From NCBI RefSeq assembly GCF_000346755.1, contig NZ_ANNV01000063.1, positions 1 to 63,347 of the forward strand: a stretch of DNA of 63,347 nucleotides. Reading direction: 5' to 3'. The translations under genes were made by a program, and so were the position numbers. The notes beneath the pieces were generated by a model that saw nothing but the letters and a program-made list of their open reading frames with translations, did no database searches and was not told the DNA's origin. Each line of letters begins with the position of its first letter. Position 1 is the first letter of the stretch. Positions 34,603 through 47,628 of the stretch are shown one piece after another. This DNA is from Pseudomonas sp. CBZ-4. Its GTDB lineage: Bacteria; Pseudomonadota; Gammaproteobacteria; Pseudomonadales; Pseudomonadaceae.

Positions 34603-35075
34603 CCAAATACCCAATGACCGTCCAGGGCTTCAAGGCCCTGGAAGAGGAGCACGCCCACCTGACCAAGGTCGTACGTCCAAAGCTGAGCCAGGACATCGGT
34701 ACGGCCCGCGAGCTGGGTGACTTGAAGGAAAACGCCGAATACCACGCTGCCCGTGAGCAGCAGGGTATGGTCGAGGCGCGGATCCGTGACATCGAAGGTC
34801 GCCTGCAGAATTCGGTGGTCATCGATGTGACGACCATTCCGAAGACGGGCAAGGTGATTTTCGGCACCACCGTGGAAATCGCCAACGTCGAGACTGACGA
34901 GAGCGTGGTTTACCACATCGTTGGTGAAGATGAAGCTGACTTCAAACTCGGCAAAATCTCCGTCGGCTCGCCGCTCGCTCGCGCCTTGATTGCCAAGGAA
35001 GAGGGTGATGTGGTGGCTGTCAAGACGCCGGGTGGCGTGATCGAGTACGAGATTGTTGAAGTTCGTCACGTCTGA
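34599..35075 (+). CDS. greA: Transcription elongation factor GreA
   Basis: A 158-residue protein of normal length. The N-terminal coiled coil carries the acidic tip residues in [18 protein letters not shown], which reach the RNA polymerase active site and stimulate cleavage of backtracked RNA. The C-terminal FKBP-like domain includes [18 protein letters not shown]. The start overlaps carB, so expression is coupled to it. A hairpin directly follows its stop and precedes the next gene. Confidence 0.98.
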
Positions 35076-35508
35076 ACGGCGGCGCCCGCTTCGTGCGGGC
35101 GCCATGCTTTGGCAGCTCTCCCAGATGCTCTGGGTAGGCGGCCTGTGGTTGTTGCACATTGGTGTTTTGCCGGCGCTGGGCCTGATTGGCCTGGCACCGT
35201 TGCTGATCGATGAGATCGGCGGATTACTGAGTGCACTGCTGGTGGGTTTTGCGGCGGCGTGCGTGACACTCCAGGCGCTGGTGCTGGTCAAGGCCGAAGG
35301 CTGGGGGAGTTTGTGGCGGGATATTCGCGGCCAACTGCTGTTGATGGCGCTGTATGCGTGTGCAATGTTCTGCATCGTGCATGTGTGGCTGCCGGAAGCG
35401 TTGCGCTGGCAGTTGTTCAGCTATCTTGTATTGGGGTTCTCTGGCTTGGTGCTGGTGGTACAGCCGGCGCCGGGATGGAGTGGCAGGGCGCGCGAAGCAC
35501 GCCCGTGA
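35053..35508 (+). CDS. DUF4149-like small membrane protein
   Basis: A 151-residue inner-membrane protein with four hydrophobic segments, the first [23 protein letters not shown] and the last [17 protein letters not shown]. It resembles the DUF4149 family found behind greA in Pseudomonas. The start is uncertain: TTG at 35053 overlaps greA by 23 bases and gives a basic N-terminus ([11 protein letters not shown]); the ATG at 35104 would leave a 134-residue protein, but a stable hairpin (35081-35103) directly precedes it and no binding site is seen. The function is unknown. It is convergent with yhbY. Confidence 0.75.
   Translation: MLKFVTSERRRPLRAGAMLWQLSQMLWVGGLWLLHIGVLPALGLIGLAPLLIDEIGGLLSALLVGFAAACVTLQALVLVKAEGWGSLWRDIRGQLLLMALYACAMFCIVHVWLPEALRWQLFSYLVLGFSGLVLVVQPAPGWSGRAREARP
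35081..35103 (+). other. 9-bp GC hairpin between greA and the membrane-protein ATG
   Basis: GGCGCCCGC (35081-35089) and GCGGGCGCC (35095-35103) form a perfect stem with loop TTCGT. It begins 6 bases behind the greA stop and ends directly before an in-frame ATG. It may protect the greA mRNA end or hide that ATG. Confidence 0.6.
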
Positions 35509-35517
35509 CCCTTTGAA

Positions 35518-35826
35518 TCATTTGAAGCGATGAACGTTCGACAGTTGCTTGTTGACGCTGAAATTCTTGCGATACAGCAGCGCCATCTTGCCGATGACCT
35601 GAACCAGGTCCGCTTTGCCCACCTTGCACAGTTCTGCAATGGCGGCCAGGCGCGCTTCGCGGTCAAGGATGTTGACCTTGATCTTGATCAGTTCGTGATC
35701 GCCCAATGCGCGTTCAAGTTCGGCTAACACACCTTCAGTCAAACCGTTGTCTGCCACAATCAGAACTGGTTTCAGATGGTGGCCAATGGATTTGTACTGT
35801 TTCTTCTGCTCTTGAGTGAGCGGCAT
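35518..35826 (-). CDS. yhbY: CRS1-YhbY RNA-binding protein
   Basis: A 102-residue protein of the CRM (YhbY) fold. The conserved GLTEGVLAELERALGDHELIK helix region and the GxxG-type loop in VGKADLVQVIGKMALLYRK are visible. YhbY binds pre-50S particles and takes part in ribosome assembly. In Pseudomonas it lies next to rlmE (ftsJ), divergently, as here (start to start about 105 bases), which links it to rRNA maturation. Confidence 0.95.
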   Translation of the reverse strand: MPLTQEQKKQYKSIGHHLKPVLIVADNGLTEGVLAELERALGDHELIKIKVNILDREARLAAIAELCKVGKADLVQVIGKMALLYRKNFSVNKQLSNVHRFK

Positions 35827-35931
35827 AATCTGACCCCTGCGTCTGATCTTGTAAAAAGCGGCGGCCAGTTTACCCGAGCGAGTCCGGGACCGCCCAGTTA
35901 ATCACGACCCGTTTTATTTTCGAGGTGGCCC

Positions 35932-36582
35932 GTGGCCCGTTCCAAAACTAGCCTTAAGTGGCTGCAAGAGCATTTCAACGACCCTTACGTCAAAAAGGCG
36001 CAGAAGGACGGCTACCGTTCCCGCGCCAGCTACAAGCTGCTGGAGATCCAGGACAAGGACAAGTTGATTCGTCCAGGCATGAGCGTTATCGACCTTGGTG
36101 CCGCCCCCGGTGGCTGGTCCCAGGTGACCAGTCGTCTGATTGGTGGGCAAGGTCGCCTTATCGCTTCCGACATCCTTGAGATGGACAGCATCCCTGACGT
36201 GACCTTTGTTCATGGTGACTTTACCCAGGACACGGTGCTCGCTGAAATCCTCGAGGCGGTGGGAAATTCGCAGGTAGACCTTGTGATTTCCGACATGGCC
36301 CCCAATATGAGTGGATTACCGGCCGTCGATATGCCGCGTGCAATGTTCCTTTGCGAGCTGGCGCTGGATTTGGCGGGTCGGGTATTGCGCCCTGGTGGCG
36401 ATTTCCTGGTGAAAGTCTTCCAGGGTGAAGGTTTCGACGAGTACCACAAGAACATACGCAAGTTGTTCGATAAGGTGCAGACGCGTAAGCCAGACTCTTC
36501 CCGAGACCGCTCCAGGGAACAATACCTGCTGTGCCGCGGCTTCCGTGGCGTCGAAGGTGCGACGAGCGAAGAGCGTTTTTAA
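35932..36582 (+). CDS. rlmE: 23S rRNA 2'-O-ribose methyltransferase RlmE (FtsJ)
   Basis: A 216-residue methyltransferase that modifies U2552 of 23S rRNA in the 50S particle. It uses a GTG start with GAGGTG upstream ([18 protein letters not shown]). The SAM motif is [14 protein letters not shown]. The catalytic K-D-K-E set is visible in [17 protein letters not shown] and [14 protein letters not shown]. The end SEERF is slightly longer than in E. coli. ftsH follows, the same order as in E. coli and other Pseudomonas. Confidence 0.96.
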   Translation: MARSKTSLKWLQEHFNDPYVKKAQKDGYRSRASYKLLEIQDKDKLIRPGMSVIDLGAAPGGWSQVTSRLIGGQGRLIASDILEMDSIPDVTFVHGDFTQDTVLAEILEAVGNSQVDLVISDMAPNMSGLPAVDMPRAMFLCELALDLAGRVLRPGGDFLVKVFQGEGFDEYHKNIRKLFDKVQTRKPDSSRDRSREQYLLCRGFRGVEGATSEERF

Positions 36583-36773
36583 GAAAGCCGAGGAAGGCGA
36601 TAGGTTTTTTTATGTCGCTTTCGTCACGAAGCTTTACGAATATTGTGTAGTCAAAGTTTCACAAAGGGTTACAGACGGCGCCTGCCAGTGTTGTAGGTAA
36701 TGTAGTAAGTTAGGCCGGTGAATATCATGCGAAGCGCGCGCCAGTAGCGGAGCTTGCTTCAGAGGGTAGTTAA

Positions 36774-38693
<1,920 letters not shown>

Positions 38694-38701
38694 GGTTTGA
38701 A

Positions 38702-39553
38702 ATGACTTCTGTGTTGTCCTCCACCCGGTTGCCTTGCGGCAATCGGGTTCTTGATTTGGCCCATACGCACGTGATGGGCATTCTTAATGTAACCCCCGAC
38801 TCCTTTTCCGACGGTGGCCGCTTCAGTCAGCTTGATGCTGCCTTGCGCCATGCCGAGGCGATGGTGGCGGCTGGGGCTACGTTGATTGATGTGGGTGGTG
38901 AGTCCACTCGTCCCGGTGCGCGTGTGGTTTCTCCTTTGGAGGAGCTGGAGCGGGTTGCGCCGATTGTTGAGCGCATCGCCCGTGAACTGGATGTGATTAT
39001 CTCGGTTGATACGTCCACCCCGGCGGTGATGCGTGAAACTGCGCGCCTTGGGGCTGGGCTGATCAACGATGTACGCTCATTGCGGCGTGATGGTGCCCTG
39101 GATGCGGCGGCAGCCACCGGTTTGCCTGTGTGCCTGATGCATATGCTGGGGGAGCCTGGGGATATGCAGGACAGCCCGCATTACGACGACCTGGTTGGCG
39201 AGGTGAGTGGTTTCCTGGCTGAAAGGATCGCCCAGTGCGCCAGTGCAGGGATCGCCGCCGAGAAGATCATCCTTGACCCCGGGTTTGGTTTTGCCAAGAC
39301 CCTGCAACATAATCTGAGTCTGTTTAAGCACATCGAATCCCTCCATGCCCTTGGTCGCCCGCTGTTGGTAGGGGTTTCGCGCAAGAGCATGATAGGGCTG
39401 GCCTTGAATCGTCCAGTGGGTGAGCGGTTGTATGGTGGCCTGGCGCTTGCGGCGCTTGCCGTGACCAAGGGCGCGCGCATCTTGCGCGTACATGACGTCG
39501 CCGAGACGGTCGATGTGGTGCGCATGCTGGCCGCTGTAGAATCCGCCGAATAA
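38702..39553 (+). CDS. folP: Dihydropteroate synthase
   Basis: A 283-residue TIM-barrel enzyme condensing p-aminobenzoate with dihydropterin pyrophosphate; it is the target of sulfonamides. Signature blocks are [38 protein letters not shown] and GVSRKSMIG. It lies 8 bases behind ftsH and 16 bases before glmM, an order also found in E. coli (ftsH-folP-glmM), so the three are probably one operon. Confidence 0.98.
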   Translation: MTSVLSSTRLPCGNRVLDLAHTHVMGILNVTPDSFSDGGRFSQLDAALRHAEAMVAAGATLIDVGGESTRPGARVVSPLEELERVAPIVERIARELDVIISVDTSTPAVMRETARLGAGLINDVRSLRRDGALDAAAATGLPVCLMHMLGEPGDMQDSPHYDDLVGEVSGFLAERIAQCASAGIAAEKIILDPGFGFAKTLQHNLSLFKHIESLHALGRPLLVGVSRKSMIGLALNRPVGERLYGGLALAALAVTKGARILRVHDVAETVDVVRMLAAVESAE

Positions 39554-39569
39554 GAATGATGGAGCACTT

Positions 39570-40907
39570 ATGACTAAAAAATACTTTGGTACCGACGGTA
39601 TCCGTGGTCGGGTCGGCGAGTTCCCGATTACCCCTGATTTCATGCTCAAACTGGGTTGGGCGGCAGGCATGGCGTTCCGCAGTATGGGCGCGTGCCGCAT
39701 CCTGGTGGGCAAGGACACCCGGATTTCGGGTTATATGTTTGAGTCTGCGCTGGAGGCGGGTTTATCTGCCGCCGGTGCTGATGTGATGTTGCTGGGGCCG
39801 ATGCCGACGCCTGCGATCGCCTACCTGACGCGTACCTTTCACGCTGAAGCCGGTATCGTGATCAGTGCTTCGCACAATCCCCATGATGACAACGGCATCA
39901 AGTTCTTCTCCGGTCAGGGCACCAAGTTGCCTGATGAAATCGAACTGATGATCGAAGAGTTGCTGGATGCGCCGATGACCGTGGTCGAGTCCAGCAAATT
40001 GGGCAAGGTGTCGCGCATCAACGACGCCTCGGGCCGCTATATCGAGTTCTGCAAGAGCAGCGTGCCGACCAGCACCAATTTTGCCGGGCTGAAAATCGTC
40101 GTCGATTGCGCGCATGGTGCGACCTACAAGGTAGCCCCGAGTGTCTTCAAGGAGTTGGGCGCGGATGTCACCGTGTTGTCGGCTCAGCCGGATGGTTTGA
40201 ACATCAACGAAAACTGCGGCTCCACTCATATGGAGCAGTTGCAGGCCGCCGTACTCGCCAAACATGCCGACCTCGGTATTGCCTTTGATGGTGATGGCGA
40301 TCGCGTGCTGATGGTCGATCACACGGGGGCCGTGGTCGATGGCGATGATCTGTTGTTCATCATTGCGCGTGATTTGCATGAGCGTGACAAGCTGCAAGGC
40401 GGTGTAGTCGGCACGTTAATGAGTAATCTGGGGCTGGAGCTGGCCTTGGCAGATCTCGGCATACCTTTCGTTCGCGCCAACGTGGGTGACCGTTATGTGA
40501 TTGCCGAGTTGCTGGAACGTAACTGGCAGGTCGGCGGCGAGAACTCCGGGCATGTGGTCTGCTTCCAGCACACCACCACGGGCGACGCGATTATTGCTGC
40601 GCTGCAGGTGTTGCTGTCGTTGCGCCGCCGTGAAGAGAGTCTTGCCCAGGCGCGTCAGGCGCTGCGCAAGTGTCCGCAGGTGCTCCTCAATGTGCGCTTC
40701 GCGGGTGGCGAAAACCCGATCGAGCACCCGGCTGTCAAAGAGGCGTGCGAGCGCGTAACGCTAGCAATGGCGGGGCGTGGGCGCGTGTTGTTGCGCAAGT
40801 CCGGCACAGAGCCTCTGGTGCGTGTCATGGTCGAAGGTGACGATGAAACACAGGTTCGCGAGCACGCTGAAAGCCTGGCAAAACTGGTAAGTGAAGTTTG
40901 CGCCTGA
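39570..40907 (+). CDS. glmM: Phosphoglucosamine mutase
   Basis: A 445-residue enzyme converting glucosamine-6-phosphate to glucosamine-1-phosphate for UDP-GlcNAc, and so for peptidoglycan and LPS. The active serine is in [17 protein letters not shown] near residue 102. The metal loop is [11 protein letters not shown], the sugar-binding loop is GGENSGHVV, and the phosphate site is [12 protein letters not shown]. The family length and start [16 protein letters not shown] are typical. Confidence 0.98.
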   Translation: MTKKYFGTDGIRGRVGEFPITPDFMLKLGWAAGMAFRSMGACRILVGKDTRISGYMFESALEAGLSAAGADVMLLGPMPTPAIAYLTRTFHAEAGIVISASHNPHDDNGIKFFSGQGTKLPDEIELMIEELLDAPMTVVESSKLGKVSRINDASGRYIEFCKSSVPTSTNFAGLKIVVDCAHGATYKVAPSVFKELGADVTVLSAQPDGLNINENCGSTHMEQLQAAVLAKHADLGIAFDGDGDRVLMVDHTGAVVDGDDLLFIIARDLHERDKLQGGVVGTLMSNLGLELALADLGIPFVRANVGDRYVIAELLERNWQVGGENSGHVVCFQHTTTGDAIIAALQVLLSLRRREESLAQARQALRKCPQVLLNVRFAGGENPIEHPAVKEACERVTLAMAGRGRVLLRKSGTEPLVRVMVEGDDETQVREHAESLAKLVSEVCA

Positions 40908-40973
40908 ATTCGGCTTGCCAGTGATGATGTGGTTGGGTAACATCTGCGCCCACTTTGACCGACGAGGTACAGC

Positions 40974-41729
40974 ATGCGTCGCACTATGGTAGCTGGTAAC
41001 TGGAAGATGCACGGTACCCGCGCCAGTGTCGCTGAGCTGGTAAATGGCCTTCGTCACTTGGCCTTGCCTAGCGGTGTTGATATCGCTGTATTTCCGCCTT
41101 GCTTGCATATCGCCCAAGTGGTTGATGGCTTGAAAGGCAAGTCGATTCAGGTCGGCGCGCAGAACTCTGCGGTGGAAGCGATGCAAGGTGCGTTGACCGG
41201 TGAGATTTCGCCGAGTCAGCTGGTTGATGTGGGTTGTTCCTATGTGCTCGTTGGGCACTCCGAGCGTCGTCAGATGATGGGCGAGCGTGATGGAACACTC
41301 AACCGCAAGTTCGCAGCGGCACAGGCTTGTGGCTTGATTCCAGTGTTGTGCGTAGGGGAAACCTTGGCGGAGCGCGAATCGGGCAAGACTCTTGAAGTTG
41401 TCTCGCGTCAGCTGGGCAGCATCATCGAGGAGCTGGGTGTTGGTGCGTTTGCAAAGGCAGTAATTGCTTACGAGCCGGTCTGGGCCATTGGTACCGGGCT
41501 GACTGCTACACCGCAACAGGCGCAGGATGTGCACGCAGCCATCCGCGCGCAGTTGGCGGCAGAGAATTCTGAGGTCGCACAAGGTGTGCGGCTTCTATAC
41601 GGCGGCAGCGTGAAGGCGGCCAATGCGGTCGAACTGTTCGGCATGCCGGATATCGATGGGGGGCTCATTGGTGGAGCTTCCCTGAATGCAGATGAGTTCG
41701 GTGCGATCTGTCGCGCCGCGGGAAACTGA
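40974..41729 (+). CDS. tpiA: Triosephosphate isomerase
   Basis: A 251-residue TIM barrel interconverting dihydroxyacetone phosphate and glyceraldehyde-3-phosphate. Catalytic residues are the Lys in GNWKMHG, the His in [10 protein letters not shown] and the Glu in [13 protein letters not shown]. The phosphate loop [10 protein letters not shown] is present. secG follows after 4 bases, so the two are co-transcribed as in many Pseudomonas. Confidence 0.98.
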   Translation: MRRTMVAGNWKMHGTRASVAELVNGLRHLALPSGVDIAVFPPCLHIAQVVDGLKGKSIQVGAQNSAVEAMQGALTGEISPSQLVDVGCSYVLVGHSERRQMMGERDGTLNRKFAAAQACGLIPVLCVGETLAERESGKTLEVVSRQLGSIIEELGVGAFAKAVIAYEPVWAIGTGLTATPQQAQDVHAAIRAQLAAENSEVAQGVRLLYGGSVKAANAVELFGMPDIDGGLIGGASLNADEFGAICRAAGN

Positions 41730-41733
41730 AAAA

Positions 41734-42117
41734 ATGCTGGAAACAGTCGTAGTCGTTTTTCATCTGTTGGCTGCCCTGGGCGTAGTTGCCCTGGTTTTGT
41801 TGCAACAGGGTAAAGGTGCGGATGCTGGTGCGTCTTTCGGTGCAGGTGCTTCAAATACTGTGTTCGGAAGCCAAGGTTCCTCTACCTTTCTTAGTAAGTT
41901 TACTGCTATACTTGCCGCAGGTTTTTTCATAACCAGCTTAGGGTTAGGTTACTTTGCTAAAGAGAAAGCTCATGTGCTGACTCAAGTAGGCTTGCCAAAC
42001 CCAGCGGTGCTGGAAGTACCAAAAGCAAAACCGGCTTCTGACGATGTCCCGGTGCTTCAAGAGCAAAAGTCGGCTACTCCAGCGACTGACGTACCTCAAG
42101 CTCAAGAGCAGAAGTAA
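41734..42117 (+). CDS. secG: Preprotein translocase subunit SecG
   Basis: A 127-residue inner-membrane protein. The start at 41734 gives [20 protein letters not shown]. Two membrane helices (residues about 3-22 and 55-74) flank the conserved loop [20 protein letters not shown]. The C-terminal tail after KEKA is Pro/Ala/Gln-rich with a repeated QEQK pattern and is longer than in E. coli. SecG assists the SecYE channel. tRNA-Leu lies 22 bases downstream. Confidence 0.95.
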   Translation: MLETVVVVFHLLAALGVVALVLLQQGKGADAGASFGAGASNTVFGSQGSSTFLSKFTAILAAGFFITSLGLGYFAKEKAHVLTQVGLPNPAVLEVPKAKPASDDVPVLQEQKSATPATDVPQAQEQK

Positions 42118-42139
42118 GAAGGGTTGTAAACGCTGTATT

Positions 42140-42225
42140 GCCGAGGTGGTGGAATTGGTAGACACGCAACCTTGAGGTGGTTGTGCCCATAGGGTGTAGG
42201 GGTTCGAGTCCCCTTCTCGGTACCA
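42140..42225 (+). tRNA. tRNA-Leu (GAG)
   Basis: An 86-nt class II tRNA with encoded CCA. The acceptor stem starts GCCGAGG, the anticodon stem is CAACC/GGTTG with loop TTGAGGT (anticodon GAG), and a long variable arm and T-arm GGTTCGAGTCC follow. It lies directly behind secG. Confidence 0.95.
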
Positions 42226-42236
42226 ATTATCAGGAG

Positions 42237-42260
42237 AGCCCGCTGTTGCGGGCTTTCTTG
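42237..42260 (+). terminator. Terminator behind tRNA-Leu
   Basis: AGCCCGC (42237-42243) pairs with GCGGGCT (42248-42254) around TGTT, followed by a T-rich stretch. It ends the tpiA-secG-tRNA transcript. Confidence 0.85.
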
Positions 42261-42321
42261 TAGGTGGAAGGTTACATTGACCCTGCAAGGGATCGGTCGT
42301 ATACTTCCGCCCCAGCTTTGT

Positions 42322-42398
<77 letters not shown>

Positions 42399-42408
42399 GT
42401 TTTAGCGG

Positions 42409-42430
42409 AGCCCCTTTTAAGGGGCTTTTT
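42409..42430 (+). terminator. Terminator between tRNA-fMet and rimP
   Basis: AGCCCCTT / AAGGGGCT (42409-42426) with a following T-run lies 10 bases behind the tRNA. Read-through or a new promoter must serve rimP. Confidence 0.85.
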
Positions 42431-42538
42431 GTTAGCTGGACACTTTCAACGCCGCTGTTCGACGGCGTTTCAAGGATGGGCGTTTCGCCCATTTTTTTAT
42501 TTTGCACAGCATGCACATACATGCACGAGGGGGTTCAG

Positions 42539-42997
42539 GTGTCGAGCAAGCTAGAAGAGTTGCAGGCCTTGCTGGCCCCGGTGGTCGTGGCCCTAGGCTA
42601 TGAATGCTGGGGTATTGAGTTTTCGGCTCAAGGTCGCCACTCAATGTTGCGCGTTTATATCGATAAAGAGGGCGGTGTGCTGGTGGACGATTGCGCCATT
42701 GTCAGCCGTCAGATCAGCGGTGTCCTGGATGTTGAAGATCCAATCTCCGTTGAATACACCCTCGAAGTTTCCTCGCCAGGCATGGAACGCCCACTGTTCA
42801 CTATCGAGCAGTTTGCCAAATATGCCGGTGACCAAGTGAAGATCAAGCTGCGCTCCCCTTTTGAAGGGCGACGCAATTTTCAGGGCCTTCTGCGCGGTGT
42901 AGAAGAACAGGATGTCGTGGTGCAGGTAGACGACCATGAGTTCCTGTTGCCGATCGATATGATCGACAAGGCCAACATTATTCCCAGTTTTGACTGA
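42539..42997 (+). CDS. rimP: Ribosome maturation factor RimP
   Basis: A 152-residue protein. The GTG at 42539 ([16 protein letters not shown]) with an upstream GAGGGGG is the conserved start; an ATG at 42476 only extends into the tRNA spacer. The N-terminal alpha-beta domain and the C-terminal SH3-like barrel (about 95-152) are present, with [10 protein letters not shown] between them. RimP acts in 30S maturation. nusA follows after 47 bases. Confidence 0.97.
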   Translation: MSSKLEELQALLAPVVVALGYECWGIEFSAQGRHSMLRVYIDKEGGVLVDDCAIVSRQISGVLDVEDPISVEYTLEVSSPGMERPLFTIEQFAKYAGDQVKIKLRSPFEGRRNFQGLLRGVEEQDVVVQVDDHEFLLPIDMIDKANIIPSFD

Positions 42998-43044
42998 GAC
43001 GCGGATCCCGCGGATCCAATGGCTTGCGAAAGGCGAGGCGTACG

Positions 43045-44526
43045 ATGAGCAAAGAAGTACTGCTGGTTGTTGAGTCGGTATCCAACGAAAAGGGTGTACC
43101 GGCAAGCGTGATTTTTGAAGCGTTGGAGCTGGCCCTGGCCACTGCTACCAAAAAGCGTTTTGAAGACGAAGTTGATCTGCGTGTGGAAATCAACCGCCAC
43201 ACCGGTGCCTACGAGACTTTCCGTCGCTGGACGGTTGTCGAAGAGGACGATCTTGATGATCCGGCCATCGAAACCTGGCCAAGCAAGGTTGCGCAAACGC
43301 ACCCTGGCGCCAAGGTCGGTGATGTTGTCGAAGAAAAGATCGAGTCCATCGAGTTCGGCCGCATTGCTGCACAGACTGCCAAGCAAGTCATCGTGCAAAA
43401 AGTCCGCGAAGCCGAGCGCGCGCAAGTCGTTGACGCTTATCGCGAGCGCCTGGGTGAAATCATCTCCGGCACCGTGAAAAAAGTGACCCGCGACAACGTG
43501 ATCGTCGACCTGGGCAACAACGCCGAAGCGTTGCTGGCCCGTGAAGACATCATCTCTCGCGAAACCTTCCGTGTTGGCGTGCGTCTGCGTGCGCTGCTCA
43601 AGGAAATCCGCACCGAGAACCGCGGCCCTCAGTTGATCCTGTCGCGTACCGCGCCGGAAATGCTGATCGAGCTGTTCCGTATCGAAGTGCCGGAAATCGC
43701 CGAAGGCCTGATCGAAGTCATGGCTGCGTCCCGCGACCCGGGTTCGCGTGCCAAGATCGCGGTCCGTTCCAAGGACAAACGCATCGACCCGCAAGGCGCT
43801 TGCATTGGTATGCGCGGTTCGCGCGTCCAGGCAGTGTCGGGCGAATTGGGCGGTGAGCGTGTGGACATCGTCCTGTGGGACGACAACCCGGCGCAGTTCG
43901 TGATCAACGCCATGTCGCCGGCTGAAGTGGCGGCAATTATCGTTGACGAAGATGCCCATGCAATGGACATCGCCGTTGGCGCAGACAATCTGGCTCAGGC
44001 CATTGGTCGTGGTGGTCAGAACGTGCGTCTGGCCAGCCAACTGACCGGCTGGACCCTGAACGTGATGACCGAATCGGACATCCAGGCTAAGCAGCAAGCT
44101 GAAACCGGTGACATCCTGCGCAACTTCATCGACGAGCTGGAAGTCGACGAAGACCTGGCGCAGGTGCTGGTAGATGAAGGCTTCACCAGTCTGGAAGAGA
44201 TTGCCTACGTACCGTTGGAAGAAATGCTCAACATCGACGGCTTTGACGAAGACACCGTCAACGAGCTTCGCGCTCGGGCCAAGGATCGTTTGTTGACTAA
44301 AGCCATCGCTACTGAGGAAAAGCTGGCAGACGCCCATCCGGCCGAAGACCTGCTCTCGCTTGAGGGTATGGACAAGGATTTGGCGATGGAACTGGCGGTG
44401 CGCGGCGTAATTACCCGCGAAGACCTGGCCGAGCAGTCTATTGACGATCTGCTCGACATCGACGGCATTGACGATGATCGTGCCGGCAAGTTGATCATGG
44501 CCGCCCGAGCCCATTGGTTCGAGTAA
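43045..44526 (+). CDS. nusA: Transcription termination/antitermination factor NusA
   Basis: A 493-residue protein. The N-terminal RNA-polymerase-binding domain begins [17 protein letters not shown]. The S1 domain (about 135-200), KH1 and KH2 domains ([14 protein letters not shown] and [13 protein letters not shown]) and two C-terminal acidic repeats (about 365-490, each ending in a helix-hairpin-helix-like unit) follow. It modulates pausing, termination and antitermination of rRNA operons. infB follows after 27 bases in the same operon. Confidence 0.98.
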   Translation: MSKEVLLVVESVSNEKGVPASVIFEALELALATATKKRFEDEVDLRVEINRHTGAYETFRRWTVVEEDDLDDPAIETWPSKVAQTHPGAKVGDVVEEKIESIEFGRIAAQTAKQVIVQKVREAERAQVVDAYRERLGEIISGTVKKVTRDNVIVDLGNNAEALLAREDIISRETFRVGVRLRALLKEIRTENRGPQLILSRTAPEMLIELFRIEVPEIAEGLIEVMAASRDPGSRAKIAVRSKDKRIDPQGACIGMRGSRVQAVSGELGGERVDIVLWDDNPAQFVINAMSPAEVAAIIVDEDAHAMDIAVGADNLAQAIGRGGQNVRLASQLTGWTLNVMTESDIQAKQQAETGDILRNFIDELEVDEDLAQVLVDEGFTSLEEIAYVPLEEMLNIDGFDEDTVNELRARAKDRLLTKAIATEEKLADAHPAEDLLSLEGMDKDLAMELAVRGVITREDLAEQSIDDLLDIDGIDDDRAGKLIMAARAHWFE

Positions 44527-44553
44527 CTAGGCGCGGCCTGAGGAGAGAAGTGC

Positions 44554-47070
44554 ATGACGCAAGTCACGGTGAAACAACTGGCCGATGAGGTCAAAACACC
44601 GGTAGAGCGCCTGTTGCAGCAGATGCGTGAGGCAGGTCTGCCGCACACCGCCGCCGATGAAGGTGTGAGCGATAGTGAGAAGCAGTCTTTGCTGACTCAC
44701 TTGAAGAGCAGCCACAAGGCGAAAGTGGAAGAACCGCGCAAGATTACATTGCAGCGCAAAACCACCAGCACCCTGCGTGTTGCTGGTAGCAAGAGCATCA
44801 GCGTTGAAGTACGCAAGAAGAAAGTCTTCGTACAACGCAGCCCGGAAGAAATCGAAGCCGAGCGCAAGCGCGAACTGGAAGAACGTCGCGCAGTAGAAAA
44901 TGCTGCTCGTCAGAAGGCTGAAGAAGAGTCCAAGCGTCGCGCCGAAGAAGAAGCGCGTCGCCAGCCTGCTGCTGCGCAAACTGCTGGTACTGAAGCGGTC
45001 GCTGCGCCTGTTGAAGCTGTGCGTGAGGCCGCTCCGGTTGCCGCTGCACCTGCTCCTGCAGCCGACGCTCGCAAGCGTGACGAACCTCGTCGCCCGGACA
45101 AACCACGTGCCGACGATAACAATCGTCGTAGCGGCGGTGGCGATGGCGAGCGCAAAAACGCTCCGCATCGTGCTTCGGTCAAAGAGAAAGCGCCTGCTCC
45201 ACGCGTTGCCCCACGGACTACCGACGAAGAAAGCGATGGCTTCCGTCGTGGTGGTCGCGGCAAGGCCAAGCTGAAAAAACGCAACGCCCACGGTTTCCAG
45301 AGCCCAACCGGCCCTGTCGTGCGTGAAGTGAAGATCGGCGAGACCATCACTGTTGGCGATCTTGCCCAGCAGATGTCGGTCAAGGCAGCTGAAATCATCA
45401 AGTTCATGTTCAAGCTGGGCACTCCGGCCACCATCAACCAGGTACTGGATCAGGAAACTGCCCAACTGGTTGCTGAAGAGCTGGGCCACAAAGTGACCCT
45501 GGTCAGCGACACCGCCCTGGAAGATTCCCTGGCCGAGTCCCTGAAGTTTGAAGGTGAGGCAGTTTCCCGTGCGCCGGTCGTGACCGTAATGGGCCACGTT
45601 GACCACGGTAAGACTTCCCTGCTCGACTACATCCGTCGTGCCAAGGTTGCTGCTGGCGAAGCCGGCGGTATCACCCAGCACATCGGTGCGTACCACGTAG
45701 AAACCGAGCGCGGCATGGTCACCTTCCTCGACACCCCTGGTCACGCTGCGTTTACCGCAATGCGTGCCCGTGGTGCCAAGGCGACCGACATCGTGATCCT
45801 GGTCGTTGCAGCGGACGACGGCGTGATGCCGCAGACCATTGAAGCTGTCCAGCACGCCAAGGCTGCCGGTGTTCCGCTGGTCGTTGCCGTGAACAAAATC
45901 GACAAGCCGGGCGCTGATCTCGATCGCATCCGTAGCGAACTGTCGGTTCACGGCGTGACGTCCGAAGAGTGGGGCGGCGAGACGCCATTCGTATCGGTTT
46001 CCGCGAAGATGGGTACCGGCGTTGACGAACTGCTCGAAGCCGTTCTGCTGCAAGCCGAAGTCCTGGAACTGACCGCTACCCCATCGGCCCCTGGTCGTGG
46101 TGTCGTGGTTGAGTCCCGTCTCGACAAGGGCCGTGGCCCGGTTGCGACCGTACTGGTTCAAGACGGTACCCTGCGCCAAGGCGACATGGTCCTGGTCGGT
46201 TCGAACTACGGCCGTGTACGTGCCATGCTCGACGAGAACGGCAAGCCAATCAAGGAAGCAGGTCCTGCTATCCCGGTCGAGATCCTCGGCCTGGACGGTA
46301 CGCCGGACGCTGGCGACGAGATGAGCGTAGTGGCCGACGAGAAGAAAGCCCGTGAAGTGGCTCTGTTCCGTCAAGGCAAGTTCCGCGAAGTCAAGCTGGC
46401 CCGTGCTCACGCCGGCAAGCTGGAAAACATCTTCGAGAACATGGGCCAGGAAGAGAAGAAGACGCTTAATATCGTCCTCAAATCTGACGTACGTGGTTCC
46501 CTCGAAGCGTTGAACGGCGCCTTGAACGGCCTGGGTAACGACGAAGTGCAAGTGCGCGTTGTCGGTGGCGGTGTCGGTGGTATCACCGAATCCGACGCCA
46601 ACCTGGCACTGGCTTCCAACGCTGTACTGTTCGGCTTCAACGTGCGTGCCGATGCTGGCGCTCGCAAGATCGTCGAGCAGGAAGGCCTGGACATGCGTTA
46701 CTACAACGTCATCTACGACATCATCGAAGACGTCAAGAAAGCCCTTACCGGCATGCTTGGCAGCGACGTCCGGGAGAACATCCTGGGTATCGCCGAAGTA
46801 CGTGACGTGTTCCGCTCGCCGAAATTCGGCGCGATCGCCGGTTGCATGGTTGTCGAAGGCACCGTGTACCGTAACCGTCCAATCCGTGTACTGCGTGAAG
46901 ACATCGTTATCTTCGAAGGCGAGCTGGAATCCCTGCGCCGCTTCAAGGATGACGCTTCCGAAGTACGTGCCGGCATGGAATGCGGTATCGGCGTCAAGAG
47001 CTACAACGACGTCAAGGTTGGCGACAAGATCGAAGTCTTCGAGAAGGTTCAGGTTGCTCGCAGCCTCTAA
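44554..47070 (+). CDS. infB: Translation initiation factor IF-2
   Basis: An 838-residue GTPase. Two N-terminal IF2N domains ([20 protein letters not shown] at the start and a second near 270) flank a long charged, Ala/Arg/Glu-rich linker. The G domain has [16 protein letters not shown] and [11 protein letters not shown]. Domains II, III and C2 follow, with C2 binding fMet-tRNA. Codon use is strongly biased, as expected for high expression. The initiator tRNA gene lies upstream in the same region. A terminator (47142-47175) follows. Confidence 0.98.
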   Translation: MTQVTVKQLADEVKTPVERLLQQMREAGLPHTAADEGVSDSEKQSLLTHLKSSHKAKVEEPRKITLQRKTTSTLRVAGSKSISVEVRKKKVFVQRSPEEIEAERKRELEERRAVENAARQKAEEESKRRAEEEARRQPAAAQTAGTEAVAAPVEAVREAAPVAAAPAPAADARKRDEPRRPDKPRADDNNRRSGGGDGERKNAPHRASVKEKAPAPRVAPRTTDEESDGFRRGGRGKAKLKKRNAHGFQSPTGPVVREVKIGETITVGDLAQQMSVKAAEIIKFMFKLGTPATINQVLDQETAQLVAEELGHKVTLVSDTALEDSLAESLKFEGEAVSRAPVVTVMGHVDHGKTSLLDYIRRAKVAAGEAGGITQHIGAYHVETERGMVTFLDTPGHAAFTAMRARGAKATDIVILVVAADDGVMPQTIEAVQHAKAAGVPLVVAVNKIDKPGADLDRIRSELSVHGVTSEEWGGETPFVSVSAKMGTGVDELLEAVLLQAEVLELTATPSAPGRGVVVESRLDKGRGPVATVLVQDGTLRQGDMVLVGSNYGRVRAMLDENGKPIKEAGPAIPVEILGLDGTPDAGDEMSVVADEKKAREVALFRQGKFREVKLARAHAGKLENIFENMGQEEKKTLNIVLKSDVRGSLEALNGALNGLGNDEVQVRVVGGGVGGITESDANLALASNAVLFGFNVRADAGARKIVEQEGLDMRYYNVIYDIIEDVKKALTGMLGSDVRENILGIAEVRDVFRSPKFGAIAGCMVVEGTVYRNRPIRVLREDIVIFEGELESLRRFKDDASEVRAGMECGIGVKSYNDVKVGDKIEVFEKVQVARSL

Positions 47071-47141
47071 CTCGCGCACTTCCGGAGCCACGCAGCGTGT
47101 GGGCATGCAAATGCCCCGTGCAGCGTACGGACTCTAAACGC

Positions 47142-47175
47142 AACGCCCGGTCTGGCTTTTGTCAGGCCGGGCGTT
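47142..47175 (+). terminator. Terminator between infB and rbfA
   Basis: AACGCCCGGTCTG (47142-47154) pairs with CAGGCCGGGCGTT (47163-47175) with one wobble and an 8-base loop. The T-run is short. A smaller hairpin GGGCAT/ATGCCC (47101-47116) precedes it. It suggests partial termination inside the nusA-rpsO region. Confidence 0.75.
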
Positions 47176-47229
47176 TGCCGCTTTCAGACCCCACGGGTTT
47201 CACCGTGTGGCAGTAACAGGTAACAAGAC

Positions 47230-47625
47230 ATGGCAAAAGAATACAGCCGTACCCAGCGTATCGGCGATCAGATGCAGCGCGAGCTGGCCCAACTGATCCG
47301 TCGTGAAGTCAAAGACCCGCGCGTTGGCCTGGTGACCATCACCGCCGTTGAAGTGAGCCGTGACGTTGGTCACGCCAAGATCTTCATCACCGTGATGGGG
47401 CAGGACAACAGCGAAGAAATCGCGCAAAGCATCAAGGTGCTCAACTCGGCCGCAGGCTTCCTGCGCATGCAGTTGGCCCGTGAAATGAAGCTGCGCAGTG
47501 TTCCCCAGTTGCACTTCCACTACGACGAAAGTGTCGTGCGTGGTGCGCACCTGTCGGCACTGATCGAGCGCGCCGTGGCTGAAGACAGCCAGCACCCGTC
47601 CACACCTGAAGACGCCAAGGAGTAA
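47230..47625 (+). CDS. rbfA: 30S ribosome-binding factor RbfA
   Basis: A 131-residue KH-type protein needed for late 30S maturation and cold adaptation. Conserved features are [39 protein letters not shown] and [21 protein letters not shown]. The start is preceded by GGTAACAAGAC. The stop TAA is followed by truB after three bases. Confidence 0.97.
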   Translation: MAKEYSRTQRIGDQMQRELAQLIRREVKDPRVGLVTITAVEVSRDVGHAKIFITVMGQDNSEEIAQSIKVLNSAAGFLRMQLAREMKLRSVPQLHFHYDESVVRGAHLSALIERAVAEDSQHPSTPEDAKE

Positions 47626-47628
47626 GTG

